Positions 23,897 to 32,664 of a stretch of DNA of 64,000 nucleotides are shown here, piece after piece. The DNA is taken from positions 3,844,001 through 3,908,000 of the forward strand of contig NZ_OZ257126.1 in the NCBI RefSeq assembly GCF_965278975.1, read 5' to 3'. Position numbers and translations under genes: made by a program. Numbering within the stretch: the stretch's first letter is position 1; each line of letters starts with the position of its first letter. The DNA comes from Ferrovibrio sp965278975 (GTDB taxonomy: Bacteria; Pseudomonadota; Alphaproteobacteria; Ferrovibrionales; Ferrovibrionaceae). A model generated the notes under the pieces. That model was not told the DNA's origin and ran no database searches. It worked only from the letters and a program-made list of their open reading frames with translations.

Positions 23897-25059
23897 TACG
23901 TGGCCCTGGTAATGACTCAGGCCAGGAGCCGGAAAAAGAGGCCGCCGAAGCCGCCGATATCCAGGCCTTTGCCTGGCTGCTGGCCTATAACCGGCCCGAA
24001 TTGCCTCTGTTGTTCAAATGGCTGGTCGGGATCAATGTGGCGGTTTTCGTCGCCCTGCTGCCGCTTGGCGCCGGTCTGATCGAGGCCAATTCCTCGGTGC
24101 ATCTGGCCTGGGGCGCCAATTTCGGCCCGGCCATTGCCGGCGGGCAATACTGGCGCCTGCTCACTGCTGCCTTCCTGCATTTCGGCCTGGTGCATCTGGC
24201 CTTCAACATGATGGCGCTCTGGAGCCTGGGCAGCCTGGCCGAGCGGCTCTATGGCCGCTGGCCCTTCCTAGTGATCTATCTCGGCGCGGCGGTGATCGGC
24301 AGTCTCGCCAGCGTCTATTTCAGCCCCGACCGCACGGTGAGCGCCGGTGCCTCGGGCGCCATCTTCGGGCTGGGTGGCGCGCTGGCCAGCTTCTGGCTGC
24401 GCAACGGCAAGGCGGTGCCGTTGAGTGTGCTGCGCGGGCAATGGGTCAACCTCGCCCTGTTCATCGGCTTCTCGGTCTATATGGGCATCACCGCCAGCGG
24501 CATCGACAATGCCGCCCATGGCGGTGGCTTCGTCGGCGGCGCCCTGCTGGGCTACCTGCTCACCACGCCGCTGCAACAGCCGCGCATCGCCGGGCCGCGC
24601 CAGCTTACCCTCGGCATTGGCGCCATCCTGCTCAGCCTGGCGGTCATCCTGCCGATCCTGCCCGAGCCGGCCTACCGCTACCCGGTGGAGCAACCCATCG
24701 CGGATGCCATCGATGCCGCTTTCCGTGAGGATACGCGGCTGGCCAATATTTCCAAGAAACTGAACGAGGAACGCACCAAGCTGACGCCGCAAAGCTACCG
24801 CCAGCGCATCGAGAGCGAGCTGCTGGAACCCTGGCGCGAGGTGGCGCGCAGCCTCAATGGCTACGACACACGGCCGGAAAGCCGGATCGCCGAGCGGCTG
24901 CTGGCGGCGCAGCAATATGCCGGGCTGCGGGTGAAGCTCTATGAAGCCTATGTCGCCGGTCTGCGTGGCGACCGCGCCCGGATGCGCGAGGCGGAAGCGG
25001 TGGCGGAGCAGTTGCCCGCCGCCATCGCCGCCATCAAACGCAGCCTGGAAGCGCGCTAG
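23887..25059 (+). CDS. Rhomboid-family intramembrane serine protease
   Basis: This 390-residue protein has six or seven membrane helices in residues 40-260. The catalytic dyad is visible: Ser156 in GASGAIFG and His211 in DNAAHGGGFVGG, and the oxyanion-region helix has HLAFNMMALWSLG. Rhomboids cleave membrane proteins within or near the bilayer; the substrate is unknown. A soluble helical C-terminal region of about 130 residues follows the last helix and is longer than in the basic bacterial form. Its ATG lies inside the end of the Rap1a-like gene, so the two are translationally coupled. Confidence 0.93.
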   Translation: MQIVRGPGNDSGQEPEKEAAEAADIQAFAWLLAYNRPELPLLFKWLVGINVAVFVALLPLGAGLIEANSSVHLAWGANFGPAIAGGQYWRLLTAAFLHFGLVHLAFNMMALWSLGSLAERLYGRWPFLVIYLGAAVIGSLASVYFSPDRTVSAGASGAIFGLGGALASFWLRNGKAVPLSVLRGQWVNLALFIGFSVYMGITASGIDNAAHGGGFVGGALLGYLLTTPLQQPRIAGPRQLTLGIGAILLSLAVILPILPEPAYRYPVEQPIADAIDAAFREDTRLANISKKLNEERTKLTPQSYRQRIESELLEPWREVARSLNGYDTRPESRIAERLLAAQQYAGLRVKLYEAYVAGLRGDRARMREAEAVAEQLPAAIAAIKRSLEAR

Positions 25060-25062
25060 GGA

Positions 25063-26127
25063 TCAGCCCTTCGCCACCACTGCGGCGATGGCCTTGCCGA
25101 CATCCTGGGTGTTGGCCTGGCCGCCCATGTCCGGCGTGCGCGGTCCCGCCACCAGCACTTCCTCGATGGCCTTGAGGATGGCGTCGGCAGCCTTCTGGTG
25201 GCCGAGATGCTCCAGCATCATGGCGCCGGACCAGACCTGGGCGATCGGGTTGGCAACACCCTTGCCGGCGATATCCGGCGCCGAGCCATGCACCGGCTCG
25301 AACAGCGACGGGAAGGCGCCTTCCGGGTTCAGGTTGGCCGAAGGCGCGATGCCGATGGTGCCGGTGCAGGCCGGTCCGAGATCGGACAGGATGTCGCCGA
25401 ACAGGTTGGAGCCGACCACCACATCGAACCAGTCGGGATGCAGCACGAAATGTGCCGTCAGGATGTCGATATGGAACTTGTCGACCCGCACATCGGGATA
25501 CTTCTTCGCCATCTCCACCACGCGCTCGTCCCAATAGGGCATGGTGATCGAGATGCCGTTCGACTTGGTGGCCGAGGTGAGATGCTTCTTCGGCCGCTTC
25601 TGAGCCAAGTCGAAGGCGAATTTCAGGATACGATCAGTGCCGGTGCGGGTGAGGAAGGTTTCCTGGACCACGAACTCGCGGTCGGTGCCACCGAACATGC
25701 GGCCGCCGACCGAAGAATACTCGCCCTCGGTATTCTCGCGCACGACATAGAAGTCGATATCGCCCGGCTTGCGGTTGGCCAGCGGCGAGGGGATGCCCGG
25801 CATCAGGCGCACCGGGCGCAGGTTCACATACTGGTCGAACTCGCGGCGCCACTTGATCAGCGAACCCCAGAGCGAGATATGGTCCGGCACCTTCTCGGGC
25901 CAGCCGACGGCGCCGAAGAAGATAGCGTCATGGCCGCCGATCTGCTGCTTCCAGTCCTCCGGCATCATCATGCCGTGCTTGAGATAGTAGTCGCAGCTCC
26001 AGTCGAAGCTGTCGAAGCTGAAATCGATGCCGAACTTGCGCGCGGCGGCATCGAGCACGCGCAGGCCTTCGGGGACGACTTCCTTGCCGATGCCGTCGCC
26101 AGGGATAACCGCAATTCTATGAGCCAT
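25063..26127 (-). CDS. Tartrate dehydrogenase/D-malate dehydrogenase-like enzyme (isopropylmalate dehydrogenase family)
   Basis: This 354-residue beta-decarboxylating dehydrogenase shows the family opening RIAVIPGDGIGKEVV, the substrate-binding region REFDQYVNLRPVRLMPG, the segment YVVRENTEGEYSS, the metal-binding DILSDLG, and the NAD loop EPVHGSAPDIAGKG. The substitution pattern around ENTEGEYSSVGGR fits tartrate dehydrogenase (TtuC) or DmlA rather than LeuB. It likely oxidises tartrate or D-malate with NAD. It lies downstream of a Bug-type binding protein and a divergent LysR gene; the rhomboid gene ends three bases from its stop on the other strand. Confidence 0.88.
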   Translation of the reverse strand: MAHRIAVIPGDGIGKEVVPEGLRVLDAAARKFGIDFSFDSFDWSCDYYLKHGMMMPEDWKQQIGGHDAIFFGAVGWPEKVPDHISLWGSLIKWRREFDQYVNLRPVRLMPGIPSPLANRKPGDIDFYVVRENTEGEYSSVGGRMFGGTDREFVVQETFLTRTGTDRILKFAFDLAQKRPKKHLTSATKSNGISITMPYWDERVVEMAKKYPDVRVDKFHIDILTAHFVLHPDWFDVVVGSNLFGDILSDLGPACTGTIGIAPSANLNPEGAFPSLFEPVHGSAPDIAGKGVANPIAQVWSGAMMLEHLGHQKAADAILKAIEEVLVAGPRTPDMGGQANTQDVGKAIAAVVAKG

Positions 26128-26161
26128 GATGTTGCTTCGCTTTCGTTATACTCAAAATCGG

Positions 26162-27136
26162 TCAGTCGGCGTATTGACCCGCCGCATTGATGATCGGCGC
26201 CCATTTGGCGATCTCGCTTTCCAGATGGGTGCGGAGCGCCGCCGGCGTCGCCCGCTCAGGCGCCACCGGCGTGGTGCCGATATCGTTGAAACGCTTTACC
26301 AGATCGGGCTCATGCAGCGCCACCTTCAAGGCCGCCGAGAGCTTCTCGACGATGGCCGCCGGTGTGCCCTTGGGCGCATAGAGACCATGCCAGACATTGA
26401 CCTCGAAGCCCTTGAGGCCGGCCTCGTCGGCGGTCGGCAGGTCGGGTAGCTGCGGGATGCGCGTCAGCGTGGTGGCGGCATAGGCCTTCACCTTGTTGGT
26501 GCGGATCTGGCTGATGGTGTTGGTGGTCTGGTCGCAGGTCAGGTCCAGCGTCTTGCCCAGCAGGTCCTGCATCACCGGCGCATTGCCGCGATAGCTCACG
26601 GTGTTGAGCTGCGCCTTGGTGGCGCTCATGAACAGCATGCCGCAGAGATGCGAGGCGGCGCCGATGCCGGCATTGCCGTAGCTCACCTTGCCGCCTTCCT
26701 TCTGCACATAGGCGATCAGTTCGGCCAGGTTGTTCGGCGGCAGGTCGTCGCGGCCGATGATGGTCATGGGCGCGTCGGTGAGCAGGCCGATGGTGGCGAA
26801 GGCGGTCTTGGTGTCGTAGGGCAACTTGCGGTACAGCGTCGCGGCGGTGGAAATGCCGACATGGTGCACCAGCAGGGTATGGCCGTCCGGCTCGGCGGTG
26901 GCGACGCGGTTGGCGCCGATGGTGCCGCCGGCCCCGGTGGCGTTCTCCACCACGATCTGCGCGCCGCCGAGCTGTTTCGAGAGGCCCTGGGCGGTGAGGC
27001 GGCCGACCGTATCGGTGGCGCCGCCAGCGGCAAACGGCACCACAATGGTGATGGTCCGGCTGGGATAGCTGGCCTGGGCTTCTGCTTGACCAGTGGCCAG
27101 CAGCAAAGCGGCTGTGGCGATCCATGCTGCGCGCAT
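26162..27136 (-). CDS. Bug/TctC-family periplasmic solute-binding protein
   Basis: This 324-residue protein has a signal peptide (ALLLATGQAEAQA, cleavage near residue 22) and the Bug pattern YPSRTITIVVPFAAGGATD, VVENATGAGGTIGANRVA and GKVSYGNAGIGAASHLCG. It should bind a dicarboxylate-like ligand in the periplasm. The adjacent downstream tartrate/malate dehydrogenase-like gene suggests the ligand is a related hydroxy-acid. No TctAB permease is present. A LysR-type regulator is divergent, 159 bases away, with a clear LysR-type box between them. Confidence 0.93.
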   Translation of the reverse strand: MRAAWIATAALLLATGQAEAQASYPSRTITIVVPFAAGGATDTVGRLTAQGLSKQLGGAQIVVENATGAGGTIGANRVATAEPDGHTLLVHHVGISTAATLYRKLPYDTKTAFATIGLLTDAPMTIIGRDDLPPNNLAELIAYVQKEGGKVSYGNAGIGAASHLCGMLFMSATKAQLNTVSYRGNAPVMQDLLGKTLDLTCDQTTNTISQIRTNKVKAYAATTLTRIPQLPDLPTADEAGLKGFEVNVWHGLYAPKGTPAAIVEKLSAALKVALHEPDLVKRFNDIGTTPVAPERATPAALRTHLESEIAKWAPIINAAGQYAD

Positions 27137-27257
27137 CTCGGTTTCTCCCTGATTGTCCCGGTTTCCCTCGGCTGCTTTGGCCGGGGCTTTTGTCTTTGCG
27201 GGGTTGAGACTAGGGTTTCGCCTAAGCCGCCCGCAAATGCCGATCCAGCTTCATTCG

Positions 27258-27272
27258 ATGCCGGATCGGCAT
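27258..27272. promoter_or_regulatory. LysR-type box ATGCCG-N3-CGGCAT
   Basis: A perfect inverted repeat ATGCCG-GAT-CGGCAT carries the T-N11-A signature of LysR-type sites. A second ATGCCGATCC half-site at 27237-27246 pairs perfectly with GGATCGGCAT at 27263-27272. They are 24-59 bases upstream of the LysR start, in the divergent spacer to the Bug-type gene. Confidence 0.6.
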
Positions 27273-27295
27273 AATGGGCCGGGAGGGGAAGAACG

Positions 27296-28195
27296 GTGGA
27301 AATCACCTGGCTGGAAGATTTCGTGGCGCTGGCGGAGCATATGAACTTCTCCCGCGCCGCCGCCGCACGGCAGGTGACGCAGCCGGCCTTCGGCCGCCGT
27401 ATCTCAGCCCTGGAACGCTGGGTCGGGGCGCCGCTGGTGGACCGCGAGACGCATCGTTTGAGCCTGACCGCCGCCGGGGCACAATTCCTGCCTGTGGCCG
27501 AGGAAACCATCCGCCGTCTGCGCCAGGGCCGGCGCGAGGCACTGGATGCCGCCAACATCGCGGCCTCGTTGCGCTTTGCCGCCACCAATGCCCTGGCACT
27601 GACCTTCTTTCCCGCCTGGCTGCGGCAATTGGGTGCCCCTGTTTCCAGCAACGCCATCAATCTGGTGGCGGATAACATGCAGGGCTGCGAGCAGATCATG
27701 CTGGATGGTCAGGCGCAGTTCCTGCTTTGCCATTACCATGCGGCGGCGGCGACGCGGCTGAACCCAAACGACTTCGCTTCGGTGAAACTCGGCATGGATA
27801 CCCTGGTGCCGGTGAGCGCGCCGGACGCAAACGGCCAGCCGTTGCATGCCTTGCCCGGCAGCCCGGAGCAGCCGCTGGCTTATCTGGGCTTCAGCGAGCA
27901 ATCCGGCATGGGCCGCATTCTCAGCGCAAGCTGGGCGCAGGATGGCTGTGCGGCGCATCTCAAGCCGGTATTCACCTCCCATGTCGCCGTGGTGCTGAAA
28001 TCGCTCGCCGCCGATGGCCGTGGCGTCGCCTGGGCGCCGTTGAGCCTTGTTGCCGATGATCTTGCCGCGAAGCAGAGTCTGGTGCGGGCTGGGGGTGAGG
28101 AATGGGACATCGCCATGGAAATCCGCCTCTACCGTCCCCGCGCACGGCAGAACAGCAATGCAGAAGCCTTCTGGAAAATGCTGAAAGAAGCGTAG
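27296..28195 (+). CDS. LysR-family transcriptional regulator
   Basis: This 299-residue protein has the winged helix-turn-helix at residues 1-60 (EITWLEDFVALAEHMNFSRA, QVTQPAFGRRISALERWVG) and a C-terminal periplasmic-binding-like effector domain. The N-terminal sequence resembles the HypT/YjiE group, but the divergent Bug and dehydrogenase genes argue for a role in hydroxy-acid catabolism. It starts with GTG at 27296 after GGGAGGGG. An autoregulatory LysR box lies just upstream. Confidence 0.92.
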   Translation: MEITWLEDFVALAEHMNFSRAAAARQVTQPAFGRRISALERWVGAPLVDRETHRLSLTAAGAQFLPVAEETIRRLRQGRREALDAANIAASLRFAATNALALTFFPAWLRQLGAPVSSNAINLVADNMQGCEQIMLDGQAQFLLCHYHAAAATRLNPNDFASVKLGMDTLVPVSAPDANGQPLHALPGSPEQPLAYLGFSEQSGMGRILSASWAQDGCAAHLKPVFTSHVAVVLKSLAADGRGVAWAPLSLVADDLAAKQSLVRAGGEEWDIAMEIRLYRPRARQNSNAEAFWKMLKEA

Positions 28196-28270
28196 GGCTG
28201 AGATCGTCCTCTGCCATGCCTGTCGAATCAGTATAAAATCCGGGTCTGCTTTCGGCCAATGGGTGCATCA

Positions 28271-30562
28271 ATGAACAGGCGCGTGGTTGCTGGTCTGGCG
28301 TTGCTGGTGGTGCTGGGCGGCGTAGCGGTTTGGGTTTTGCAGGCAAGCCACAAGGCTGCACCCGCCATACCTGAAACCACGATTGAGCAATCGCTGCCCA
28401 TCGCCGTTCTAACCGACAGCCGGCCAGGCGCCTATGATGATTTCCGCCGCCTTGTTGCCTACCTGCAATCCAACCTGGAGCGGGTGGCAGCCGGGCAGGA
28501 GCCTTGGCCGTTGCCGGCCAAAGACGACGCCCAGCCATTGACGCTGATCGTGACTGCCTTGGCGCAGTATCTGCGCGGTGATATGGCGGGGATGGATGCA
28601 AGCCTGACGGAGATGTATCGCCGCCTGCCGGACCTGCAGCCGGCAGCCATCGAGTGGAATGGCGTCATCGATCTTGCTGAACGGCGCCCAGGGGGTATTC
28701 CCGAGGCGGCATTTTATCTCGCTCTTGATCATGCCTCCCGCCAGCTAAGTGATGAACGGGGAAGTGCGCTGGCCCGCCTGTTCGCCGCTTTGCGCAAGGC
28801 GGATGCCTGGCTCTATTACCGCCATACCGGGCCGGTTGGGGATAACACTAACCCGCTGATACGCGGCGCGAATTACTACCCCGAACCGATGCTGCTGGCT
28901 TTGCCATGCCGTGTTCTGCTGGGACGTGCGGTGGAAATGGCGGCGCTTCACCGGCAATTCGGCCCACTCAGCGTCAATCTGCTGTCTTGCCCGGATTACA
29001 AATATGCCGCCGAAGTTGATTACGCCGCGTTGGAAAAGCAGTGGCATGAATTGAAACAGTTGCCGGTCAACGAGCGCAAGGCGCCGGCTGGGAGTGCCGC
29101 GCCGCGGTCTCAGGCGCCGCAAGCCACGCCTGCCTTGCCTTGGAATCTCCAGCAAGCCATTGGCTACATGGCCGAGAACCCAGATGCCGCGGAGCCTCTG
29201 CTTGCTAAAGCTGCGGAGGAGGCGCCGCGAGGCATCCTGGATTACATCCTGTTCCTGCACGCTTTTCGTTCCGCCGATCCGATGCTGCGGCAGCGGATCG
29301 AAGCGCTGAGCAAGAAATTATGGCCGTATCTCTCGCCGTATGACGAAAACAGCAGCGTATCCGGCACATTGGATGAACCGGTGGAGTATGACGGCAGCGA
29401 TGAATCGCTGATCGCCTTTATCCGCTGGGCATCCTTCACCGGCAAGGATGTGCAGGAGAAGAGTTATCGCAGTTATCTGATTCCCTGTGCCGTGTTGCAG
29501 GCCAGGCCGGAACTGATCGAGGCGACCGTGCCGGCTTTCTATAGCGGCAATGATTATGCATTGCCGGCTTCCGGTTGTGGCTTGCGTGGCGATATCCGTG
29601 GCTTTCCCACTGAAGCAGTAGAGGCTTTTCAGCAGGCATCGACAGCAGCCGATGGCGACTTCCTGAACAGCTACCAGGGCACAATGGTCAAGGGGCATTA
29701 TGTGGAGAAGGCCGCGACCTTGAGCCGGGTGGCCCTGAACCCGCGTTATTATCTGGAATTCGAAGATCCTGGTGTTGCCTTTCCTTATGAAATGTGGGGG
29801 CTGGCCAGCCTGGCGAATTACCGCATCAGCCTGCGTGTAAAGCAGTATTACGAAAACGCCTTGGAAGCATTGGTGCGCTATTACGCACCGCAGAACCTGA
29901 GCGATGATGAGCGCCGGTTGGCCGCCAGGAATGGCCTGTTCAGCCTTGTCTATGGCGCCGATTGCGGAGCCGGCATGATGCAGGATGCCATTGATCTTCC
30001 CCAGCCTGCCGCTGGTGTTTCTGGCTCGGATGCGATCCGGCGCGGCTTGCTGGAACGCGCGCCGTTGAGCGAGATCGCCGCCAGAATTGCCGGAAATGAG
30101 CTTAAGCAGAAAGCTCAGGCTGCGGGATGTGGCTGGGCCGAACCCTTGCTGCATAGCGCCATCGGCTATCACGAAGCCTTGCCGCTGCTGCTGAAGGCCG
30201 GCATTGATGTGAATGAGGGCAATTTCTTTGGCAAGACCGCGCTCATGGCAGCGGCACAATTCGATTTGCAGGAAAGCATGGGCCATCTCCTGCAAGCCGG
30301 CGCGCAAGTGAATACCAGCACATGGCTGAGCCAGGATACGCAACAGCCGTTGCGCCATGATGCTCGCACACCGCTGATGTATGCGGCGGCCAATGCTTCC
30401 TTGCCGATAATCAAGCGGCTGCTCAGGGCCGGTGCCGACCCATATCAGGCCGACACGCAGGGCAGGCGTGCCATAGATTATCTGCTGGGCTATGGCCCGG
30501 TGCCACCGAACCCGAAGCTTTTGCCAGAGGAAATGGCCGAGGCGGCGCGGCTGCTGTTCTAG
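28271..30562 (+). CDS. Large membrane-anchored protein with C-terminal ankyrin repeats
   Basis: I do not recognise the main part of this 763-residue protein. An N-terminal hydrophobic segment (VVAGLALLVVLGGVAVWVL) looks like an anchor or signal, so the bulk is probably periplasmic. Residues about 30-620 are alpha-helical in character without a motif I can name. The last 120 residues contain two or three ankyrin-like repeats (FFGKTALMAAAQFDLQESMG, ARTPLMYAAANASLPIIKRL, QGRRAIDYLL). A start four codons upstream at 28259 is possible; 28271 has GGGTG in front. It stands alone and its stop overlaps that of the convergent MBL gene by 4 bases. Confidence 0.78.
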   Translation: MNRRVVAGLALLVVLGGVAVWVLQASHKAAPAIPETTIEQSLPIAVLTDSRPGAYDDFRRLVAYLQSNLERVAAGQEPWPLPAKDDAQPLTLIVTALAQYLRGDMAGMDASLTEMYRRLPDLQPAAIEWNGVIDLAERRPGGIPEAAFYLALDHASRQLSDERGSALARLFAALRKADAWLYYRHTGPVGDNTNPLIRGANYYPEPMLLALPCRVLLGRAVEMAALHRQFGPLSVNLLSCPDYKYAAEVDYAALEKQWHELKQLPVNERKAPAGSAAPRSQAPQATPALPWNLQQAIGYMAENPDAAEPLLAKAAEEAPRGILDYILFLHAFRSADPMLRQRIEALSKKLWPYLSPYDENSSVSGTLDEPVEYDGSDESLIAFIRWASFTGKDVQEKSYRSYLIPCAVLQARPELIEATVPAFYSGNDYALPASGCGLRGDIRGFPTEAVEAFQQASTAADGDFLNSYQGTMVKGHYVEKAATLSRVALNPRYYLEFEDPGVAFPYEMWGLASLANYRISLRVKQYYENALEALVRYYAPQNLSDDERRLAARNGLFSLVYGADCGAGMMQDAIDLPQPAAGVSGSDAIRRGLLERAPLSEIAARIAGNELKQKAQAAGCGWAEPLLHSAIGYHEALPLLLKAGIDVNEGNFFGKTALMAAAQFDLQESMGHLLQAGAQVNTSTWLSQDTQQPLRHDARTPLMYAAANASLPIIKRLLRAGADPYQADTQGRRAIDYLLGYGPVPPNPKLLPEEMAEAARLLF

Positions 30563-31434
30563 GACGGCAGCGCGATCACCGCGTCGCGGTGGCTGATGCT
30601 GCGGCTTGCGCAATCGAAGCGCATCAGGTCTTCACCCACCAGCACCGGGCCGGTGAAATCGGCGCGCACTTCCGCCAGCAGCTTGGCGCGGTCGAACACC
30701 ACCGGCACGAAGTGGTTGAGGATCAGGCATTTCACCTGTGCCTCGCGGGCGACCTTGCCGACTTCGGTGGACAGCGTGTGGTAGCTCGCCACGCTCTGGA
30801 TGGTTTCCGGCCCGCGCACACCGGGCAGGGCCAGCATCTCGCGGTGGATGAAACATTCATGCACCAGGGCATCGGCATCTTTCGCGGCAGCGATCAGTTC
30901 CGGGCAATAGGCGGTATCGCCGCTGAAACCGACGCGGTGCTTGCCATCATCGAATACGAAGCCGAAGGCCGCCGTCACCGGCTGGTGCCGCACGGCGATG
31001 GCGGTGATGCTCAGTCCGCCTTCACGGATCACCATGCCGTCCTCCAGTTCCGTCACCTCAAGCTGCAAGGCCGTGGTGCTGGGGCGTTTCTCATGGGCGA
31101 TGCGGGCGTCCAACTCCGGCTTCCACAGGGCCATCAGGCCGGCGGTATAGGCCTTGGTGCCGCGCGGGCCATAGATGCGCTGGGGCTTGTCGCGGCCCTG
31201 ATGCCAGGAGGAAACGATCAACTGGTAGAGATCGACCAGATGGTCGGAATGCAGATGCGTCAGCAGGATGGCGTCCAGCCGCTTGCCGGCGGAACCGGCG
31301 CCAAGCAGCCGCTGGGTCACGCCGGAGCCGCAATCCACCAGATAATGCTTGTCCTGCCAGTCGAGCAGGCTGGCCGGGCCATAACGCTCGGTGGAGACTT
31401 GCGGGCAGCCGGTGCCAAGGAGTGTGACTTGCAT
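30559..31434 (-). CDS. MBL-fold metallo-hydrolase, ribonuclease Z/ElaC-like
   Basis: This 291-residue protein has the metallo-beta-lactamase zinc motif HLHSDH at residues 60-65, an early LLGTGCPQ strand typical of the RNase Z/ElaC group, the GFSGDTAYCPEL segment carrying the bridging aspartate, and a late HFVP. It lacks an obvious flexible exosite arm for tRNA, so it may hydrolyse another phosphodiester or small substrate. It is the last gene of the trpG-trpD-trpC-moaC-moeA run, two bases after moeA, and converges with the ankyrin protein gene, sharing a CTAG. Confidence 0.85.
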   Translation of the reverse strand: MQVTLLGTGCPQVSTERYGPASLLDWQDKHYLVDCGSGVTQRLLGAGSAGKRLDAILLTHLHSDHLVDLYQLIVSSWHQGRDKPQRIYGPRGTKAYTAGLMALWKPELDARIAHEKRPSTTALQLEVTELEDGMVIREGGLSITAIAVRHQPVTAAFGFVFDDGKHRVGFSGDTAYCPELIAAAKDADALVHECFIHREMLALPGVRGPETIQSVASYHTLSTEVGKVAREAQVKCLILNHFVPVVFDRAKLLAEVRADFTGPVLVGEDLMRFDCASRSISHRDAVIALPS

Positions 31435-31436
31435 AA

Positions 31437-32651
31437 TCAGCGCCGCAGTCTGAGGAACGGCACCATCTCACCGGCTTTTACCGGCGGTGCCAGGGCTGGG
31501 CGGATCACCAGGCCATCGGCGTCGGTGAGCAGGCGGAGCATGGAGCTATCCTGCTTCGACGAGGCATCCACCGTCACGCGGCCCTCGGCATCCTGGCGCA
31601 GCCGGGCGCGCAGGTAATCCTCGCGTTTGTCGTTGGCGGCCAGATCCGTGGCGCTCGGCACCAGTTCGGTCGGCAGGCTCCAGTCGAGGCCCAGCATGGC
31701 GAAGATCGCCGGGCGCAGGAACAACTGGCCGCAGACCATGGCCGAAACCGGATTGCCGGGCAGGCCGAGCAGCGGAATGCTGCCTTTGTCGCGCAGATCG
31801 GCGCGGCCGAACATCAGCGGCTTGCCCGGCCGCATGGCGATCTTCCAGAAATCGATGCCGCCGCTGCCGGCGCCCAATACCTTGTGGATCAGGTCATGTT
31901 CGCCGACGCTGGCACCGCCCAGCGTGATCAGCAGGTCGCAGCCGGCGCCGGCTTCCGCCTTCTCGCGCAAGTCTGCTTCCGTGTCGCGCGCGATACCCAG
32001 ATCGACGGCCTCGCCACCGGCCTCCGTCACCAGGGCGCAGATGCCGAAATTGTTTGACGACACGATCTGGTTCTGGCCGATGGGATCGCCGGGGCGGGCG
32101 AGTTCGTCGCCTGTCGCCAGCACGGCGATGCGTGGCTTGCGCCGCACCGGCAGCCAGGGCCGGTTCATCGCGGCGGCCAGGGCAATATCTGTCGGCCCGA
32201 GCAGGCGGCCCTCGGGCAGCAGCGCGTCGCCCTCGTTGAAATCGAGGCCGGCGCGGCGGATCCACTGGCCCGGCTTTGGCGCCTCGCGCACGGTGAGCAG
32301 GCCATCGCCGCCCAGATCGGCGTCTTCCTGGATCACGATGGCATCGGCGCCGGCGGGCAGCGGCGCACCAGTGAAGATGCGTACGGTCTCACCCAGGCCG
32401 ACAATACCCTCGAAGCGGCCACCGGCGGCAACGGCACCGATCGGTGTCAAGGTGGTGGGGATGCTGCCGAGATCTGCCTGGCGCGCGGCCCAGCCATCCA
32501 TGGCGCTGACGGCGAAGGGCGGCTGGGTACGGCGCGCCGTCAGGGCCTCCGCCAGTACACGGCCCAGACTGCTTTTAAGCGACACCGTTTCAGCCGGCAT
32601 GCGTGGCAGCGCGGCCAGGATGCGGGCGCGGGCGTCGCTCACCGGGATCAT
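31437..32651 (-). CDS. moeA: Molybdopterin molybdenumtransferase MoeA
   Basis: MoeA inserts molybdate into adenylated molybdopterin to finish molybdenum cofactor. The 404-residue length is normal. Visible motifs include PPFAVSAMDGWA near the start, IFTGAPLPAGADAIVIQED, the MoCF domain signature LLITLGGASVGEHDLI, and GLPGNPVSAMVCG. The final beta-barrel domain IV ends at the C-terminus. It follows moaC by 13 bases in the trp-mo operon. The start codon ATG at 32651 begins MIPVSDARARIL, matching family starts. Confidence 0.97.
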   Translation of the reverse strand: MIPVSDARARILAALPRMPAETVSLKSSLGRVLAEALTARRTQPPFAVSAMDGWAARQADLGSIPTTLTPIGAVAAGGRFEGIVGLGETVRIFTGAPLPAGADAIVIQEDADLGGDGLLTVREAPKPGQWIRRAGLDFNEGDALLPEGRLLGPTDIALAAAMNRPWLPVRRKPRIAVLATGDELARPGDPIGQNQIVSSNNFGICALVTEAGGEAVDLGIARDTEADLREKAEAGAGCDLLITLGGASVGEHDLIHKVLGAGSGGIDFWKIAMRPGKPLMFGRADLRDKGSIPLLGLPGNPVSAMVCGQLFLRPAIFAMLGLDWSLPTELVPSATDLAANDKREDYLRARLRQDAEGRVTVDASSKQDSSMLRLLTDADGLVIRPALAPPVKAGEMVPFLRLRR

Positions 32652-32664
32652 GGGTTTACCGGGA

